Origin: Marine Group II euryarchaeote MED-G33
GTDB lineage: Archaea > Thermoplasmatota > Poseidoniia > Poseidoniales > Thalassarchaeaceae
Direction of reading: 5' to 3'
NCBI GenBank assembly: GCA_002457195.1
Contig: NTJU01000004.1
Location: 1-35,692 of the forward strand
DNA: 35,692 nucleotides
Both the position numbers and the translations under genes were made by a program. The notes below the pieces were generated by a model. The model was not told where the DNA came from. It worked only from the letters and a program-made list of their open reading frames with translations, and did no database searches. Below are positions 32,183 to 35,692 of the stretch, in pieces (positions within the stretch are counted from its first letter, which is position 1; each line of letters starts with the position of its first letter).

Positions 32183-35100
32183 TCACATCTTTACAGTTTC
32201 ACCGCACAATGGGCACTTTACTCTCCGCGCTTTATTCGCTCGTGCGTTGAAGGTCGATTCACAAGAAGCGCAAGTCACGGGAATCTCAGGTGCTGGCAAA
32301 TCAGGTAAAGGTGGTAATTCCCCTGGTGCCGGTAAAGGTGGCAACTCCCCTGGTGCCGGTAAAGGTGGAAACTCCCCAGAAGTTGGCAATTCGCCGGGCA
32401 CCGGTAATGGGGGCAAACCGGATTCTTCGATTGCTTTGTGCATCTCCTCCATCACCTGTTTCATCTCCGCCTCAACTGCACGACGTTCCCGCCTTGATGT
32501 ACGGGCGGAGCGATTTGAGCTAGAATCAGGATCTTCAGGTCCATCCTCAATGACAACCGCACTCACTGGTGCCGGTGATAAATCATCATCAGCAGATTCA
32601 GTTATTTCCTCTTCAGAGATTACCGAAACGATCGGAGTCACTTCAATTTCATCACCTGATTCATCAGATTCTAAATCAACCCAATTTTCATTGACAAATC
32701 CGACCTTTACATCGGAATCAGCCCTCCGCCTGCGATTCGATGTCACGACGAAGGTGACGAACAGTGAAAGGGAACAGAACGTAATCACGACTGAATTCAT
32801 GAGGGCTTGGAATGTAGATTCATCTAGACTCAACCAAATACGAATCTCATCCAACAAACCATGATCCGGAGTTTCAACGGTCGGATCTTCAACCATCTTC
32901 CGAACACGTAAACCATTACTTGTCACATACGTGAAATGAAGTTCGCCTGAATCATCAGTACGCCATGCGGTCAATAGAACACCACTGCTCAGTCGATCGG
33001 ATAGCCACATGTTTCCATCTCCGTCATCATTGGATAGAAGGCCATAGTGCAGTTTGGGCCCGGTTGGAGAAATCGCATCGTAGAGAATTTGTATACCACG
33101 ATCTGTTTCAATAAGAGCAATATTTGACAACCCACGAGCGGGAGTTCTACTTTCAATCCCTTGAAACCATGACGGTGGAGATATTCGAGTCACCAATTCT
33201 GCATTCGCTTCGGTGCCTTCCCGCCATGCAGTGAAAATTGTTTCAGAACCATCGCTATTCTCAACCAACAGCATTTTCCCGGAAGTCGCATCATCGCCAG
33301 CAGCAATTGAGAATGCCCAGTTTTGTTCATCGATATTCCCATGTGCATAGAACATTCCTAGGCGCTCTTCACCCGTCGAATCGTCACGAAGGTTTTGGTG
33401 TAAAAGGTGGATGTCATCCTCGCCGATTTCAACTTCGATCGATGATGCTGAACGAGGATACAGATCAATATCCAAGATAGTGTTGCGATGGATTTCCCAA
33501 TCATCTGCTGACAGAGGTGAATCCGTTTCAATCAGGAAGATTGTCGTGAGGTCTTGGTAGGTTCCACCCGTCACCAAATCTCGATGGAATCCCGCGATGA
33601 CGACTGAATCGTCTCTTTGGTCAAGACCCAAGCCCCAATAGGTTCCCGATGAGGTGAGGAGGCCTGGCATCAAATCCTGACGTGGAGTCATTTGACAAGT
33701 TCGATCGATTGTTGTATATGATACGGTGGAGCGAATAAACGAATTCTCATCGAAATATGAGCGGGTCCATGCTACAGTCACAATTCCTTGGTAACTATTT
33801 ACTGCGACATCACCAAGCCATTCCGTTTCCAATTCCAAACATGTGTACAATGATTGATCGAGTGCCATGCGATGTACGAACAATTTTGATCCTACAGAAG
33901 TGAACAATAGTGAATCCTCACCCAAACCAGCAGACGCCTCGATCTGATGTGTGGATTGGAGTGCAGGTGTCCGTGCACCTGAGAGAGTGACATAGTCTTG
34001 AACGATGACAAAATCAGCAACATTGTTGTCAGAAACAAGATCTGTTGATGTGATTATTGTTGCTCGATATGAAATTCCGCGTGCGTCTGAAATATTCCCT
34101 GCAAATGTGATTGAAGAACTCATTTGACCAAGGATGACGGTTGCATTGAATACATCATACAACTCATACCCAAATTCATTCATCATACTCAATTCAACTG
34201 AAAATGAATCCGAATCTCTGGCACCAAGATTGTCGATTCGAATCGAAATTGTGTATGGTTCATTGGGGCGTGGGACTGCAGGATTTGTGGTTACTGCACC
34301 AGGTCGAATCGCGAGGTCGACACCGTCGGGTCGCGGTTGTACTGGGAATGTGATGATGGCCGAGTTATCTGAACGGTCAGTTTCAGGAATCGCTTGACCG
34401 GGGTCTATTACAATCTCCAAATCCTGCCCACCACTCGCCATTGGATTCCAATAGAGAACAACCTCAATGACTTGACCTGGTTCGATGAGTGGAATGGTCG
34501 CTTCGCTTCGTTTTGTCCCTTCTTCCCGGAGGTGGACGACTACTTCTTCGGCGTCGGCATCTCCGTTATTTCGTATTTCTGCGCGAACTTCGAGGAACGT
34601 ATTCACATAGGCCTCTTCAATAGGAACACCATATTCCTCGACAGAAATGGAGCCGAAAATTGAGAGAGCGGGGGCAGGAGGGTAATTATCAACCTCAACT
34701 GTACGACGCAATTCATCACTGATTACGCCAGAATGATCATGCCCTCGAACTGCAATACGATATGTGCCATCTTCCACTTCGGTCGTATCCCAATCGAAAT
34801 CCCAAGATGCGTCGGTGTATTCACCTTGGGTGACAAGTCTTGTTTCTTCCCATTCACCCTTTCCAACGCGTATTTCAACTGATTCTGGTTCGGGTGTCAA
34901 GAAAGTACCTTCAACTTCCGTGATTCCACTTAGAGGGGCATTTCCACTCGGACTGTCGATCGAGATACTCTGTGTACCTACCATCACTTCAACCCATGCT
35001 GTCTCCGAGCATATGTCTGTGCTGTCACGTGCCCTGACTTCTATTGTCAGTTCGTCGTCATCAACCCAATCTTGAACGTAAAATATGTGTGACCAATTTG

Positions 35101-35692
35101 ATGCGCCAAGTTCTACCCCATCTGAAAGAGTTGCTTGGGTCCAGCTAAATGCATCCCTCTTTTCACGCGGCGAAGTATGGTTTTCTTGATACCAATACCA
35201 ACCATGGATCAGAACTTCTTCTATTGTTTCTCCTACTTGTTGGGGGTGTTTTGCTTCGCCACGGACCCGATATGATTCACCTTCGATTAACCAAGATCCA
35301 TTCGAATGACTCTGAATGTCAACCCAATCGCCAGAACCTGTGGGAGCAGGGTCACAACCGCCATCGCCACCACCGCCACCACTTTGCCCGGTAAGATTCT
35401 CCAATATTCGTGCACCATCGACAATTCCGAAACCATACTTCTCATTCCAATTTTCATCGAAATCCGTATCATAGGCCCCACCTCTAAGTTCTGAATTATC
35501 ACGAAGCAAGTCCCTGATTTCATCTAGATCTAAATCTTCATCAATACCGAGCATTATGGCAATCAGACCACTGACGTGTGGGGTTGCCATACTGGTCCCA
35601 TCCATCTCTTGGTAATCGTTATCCGCCATCGGTCGAGGTTGATTTGGCAATTGGAGAGAGCCTTCTTGGTGTCGGGGGGCATTGATTCCAGA
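32183..35692 (-). CDS. Subtilisin-like (S8) protease, N-terminus beyond window, with CARDB-like domains, TM segment, Pro-rich repeats and C-terminal zinc ribbon
   Basis: MDGTSMATPHVSGLIAIMLG (catalytic Ser block); CARDB-like EVRAEIRNNGDADAEEVVVHL; TM VVITFCSLSLFVTFVVTSNRRRR; CASCESTFNARANKARRVKCPLCGETVKM. The frame stays open to the window edge. Confidence 0.9.
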   Translation of the reverse strand, partial: SGINAPRHQEGSLQLPNQPRPMADNDYQEMDGTSMATPHVSGLIAIMLGIDEDLDLDEIRDLLRDNSELRGGAYDTDFDENWNEKYGFGIVDGARILENLTGQSGGGGGDGGCDPAPTGSGDWVDIQSHSNGSWLIEGESYRVRGEAKHPQQVGETIEEVLIHGWYWYQENHTSPREKRDAFSWTQATLSDGVELGASNWSHIFYVQDWVDDDELTIEVRARDSTDICSETAWVEVMVGTQSISIDSPSGNAPLSGITEVEGTFLTPEPESVEIRVGKGEWEETRLVTQGEYTDASWDFDWDTTEVEDGTYRIAVRGHDHSGVISDELRRTVEVDNYPPAPALSIFGSISVEEYGVPIEEAYVNTFLEVRAEIRNNGDADAEEVVVHLREEGTKRSEATIPLIEPGQVIEVVLYWNPMASGGQDLEIVIDPGQAIPETDRSDNSAIITFPVQPRPDGVDLAIRPGAVTTNPAVPRPNEPYTISIRIDNLGARDSDSFSVELSMMNEFGYELYDVFNATVILGQMSSSITFAGNISDARGISYRATIITSTDLVSDNNVADFVIVQDYVTLSGARTPALQSTHQIEASAGLGEDSLLFTSVGSKLFVHRMALDQSLYTCLELETEWLGDVAVNSYQGIVTVAWTRSYFDENSFIRSTVSYTTIDRTCQMTPRQDLMPGLLTSSGTYWGLGLDQRDDSVVIAGFHRDLVTGGTYQDLTTIFLIETDSPLSADDWEIHRNTILDIDLYPRSASSIEVEIGEDDIHLLHQNLRDDSTGEERLGMFYAHGNIDEQNWAFSIAAGDDATSGKMLLVENSDGSETIFTAWREGTEANAELVTRISPPSWFQGIESRTPARGLSNIALIETDRGIQILYDAISPTGPKLHYGLLSNDDGDGNMWLSDRLSSGVLLTAWRTDDSGELHFTYVTSNGLRVRKMVEDPTVETPDHGLLDEIRIWLSLDESTFQALMNSVVITFCSLSLFVTFVVTSNRRRRADSDVKVGFVNENWVDLESDESGDEIEVTPIVSVISEEEITESADDDLSPAPVSAVVIEDGPEDPDSSSNRSARTSRRERRAVEAEMKQVMEEMHKAIEESGLPPLPVPGELPTSGEFPPLPAPGELPPLPAPGELPPLPDLPAPEIPVTCASCESTFNARANKARRVKCPLCGETVKM
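32304..32402. repeat. 27-bp tandem repeat (about 3 copies plus a degenerate partial) encoding GELPPLPAP-type repeats
   Basis: ggtaaaggtggtaattcccctggtgcc x3 with substitutions, in the S8 protease tail. Confidence 0.85.

Noticed and set aside
32160-32864. Plus-strand 234-aa Gly/Ser-rich ORF with GKGGNSPGA repeats
   Set aside because: It is the antisense of the 27-bp repeat in the S8 protease tail; the minus frame encodes a coherent TM-repeat-zinc-ribbon protein.
1-35692. CRISPR array, rRNA genes, IS elements
   Set aside because: No regularly spaced repeats, no rRNA signatures, no transposase motifs seen on either strand.

Overview
The window looks like a compact archaeal chromosome segment. 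I infer Marine Group II / Poseidoniales-like Euryarchaeota from gene content, which includes TBP, an archaeal-type mevalonate kinase, surface proteins with a C-terminal TM, and a KaiC-like ATPase. Recognisable genes: TBP, mevalonate kinase, a FixC/FixX (ETF-quinone oxidoreductase) pair, CysS, a secreted lamin-tail amidohydrolase, a BNR-like lipoprotein, a PD-(D/E)XK nuclease, IleS, an HMA-DUF4396 membrane protein, a DUF962/Mpo1-like protein, glutamine-dependent NAD synthetase, a fused aconitase-X protein (candidate phosphomevalonate dehydratase), a sugar-nucleotide epimerase, a BtpA-family protein, a DHA2-type MFS transporter, a Maf pyrophosphatase, a KaiC-like ATPase, GlmS and a partial S8 protease with a cytoplasmic zinc ribbon. 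Two tandem tRNA-Arg genes (anticodons GCG and UCG) sit inside a same-strand block (~13.1-17.7 kb), AT-rich in its upstream part, of mostly uncharacterised, tightly overlapping genes. One of these resembles a papain/C39-like cysteine peptidase and one a SprT-like metalloprotease. That block is the best candidate for an undescribed system. All family assignments are from reading protein motifs; no database search was run.
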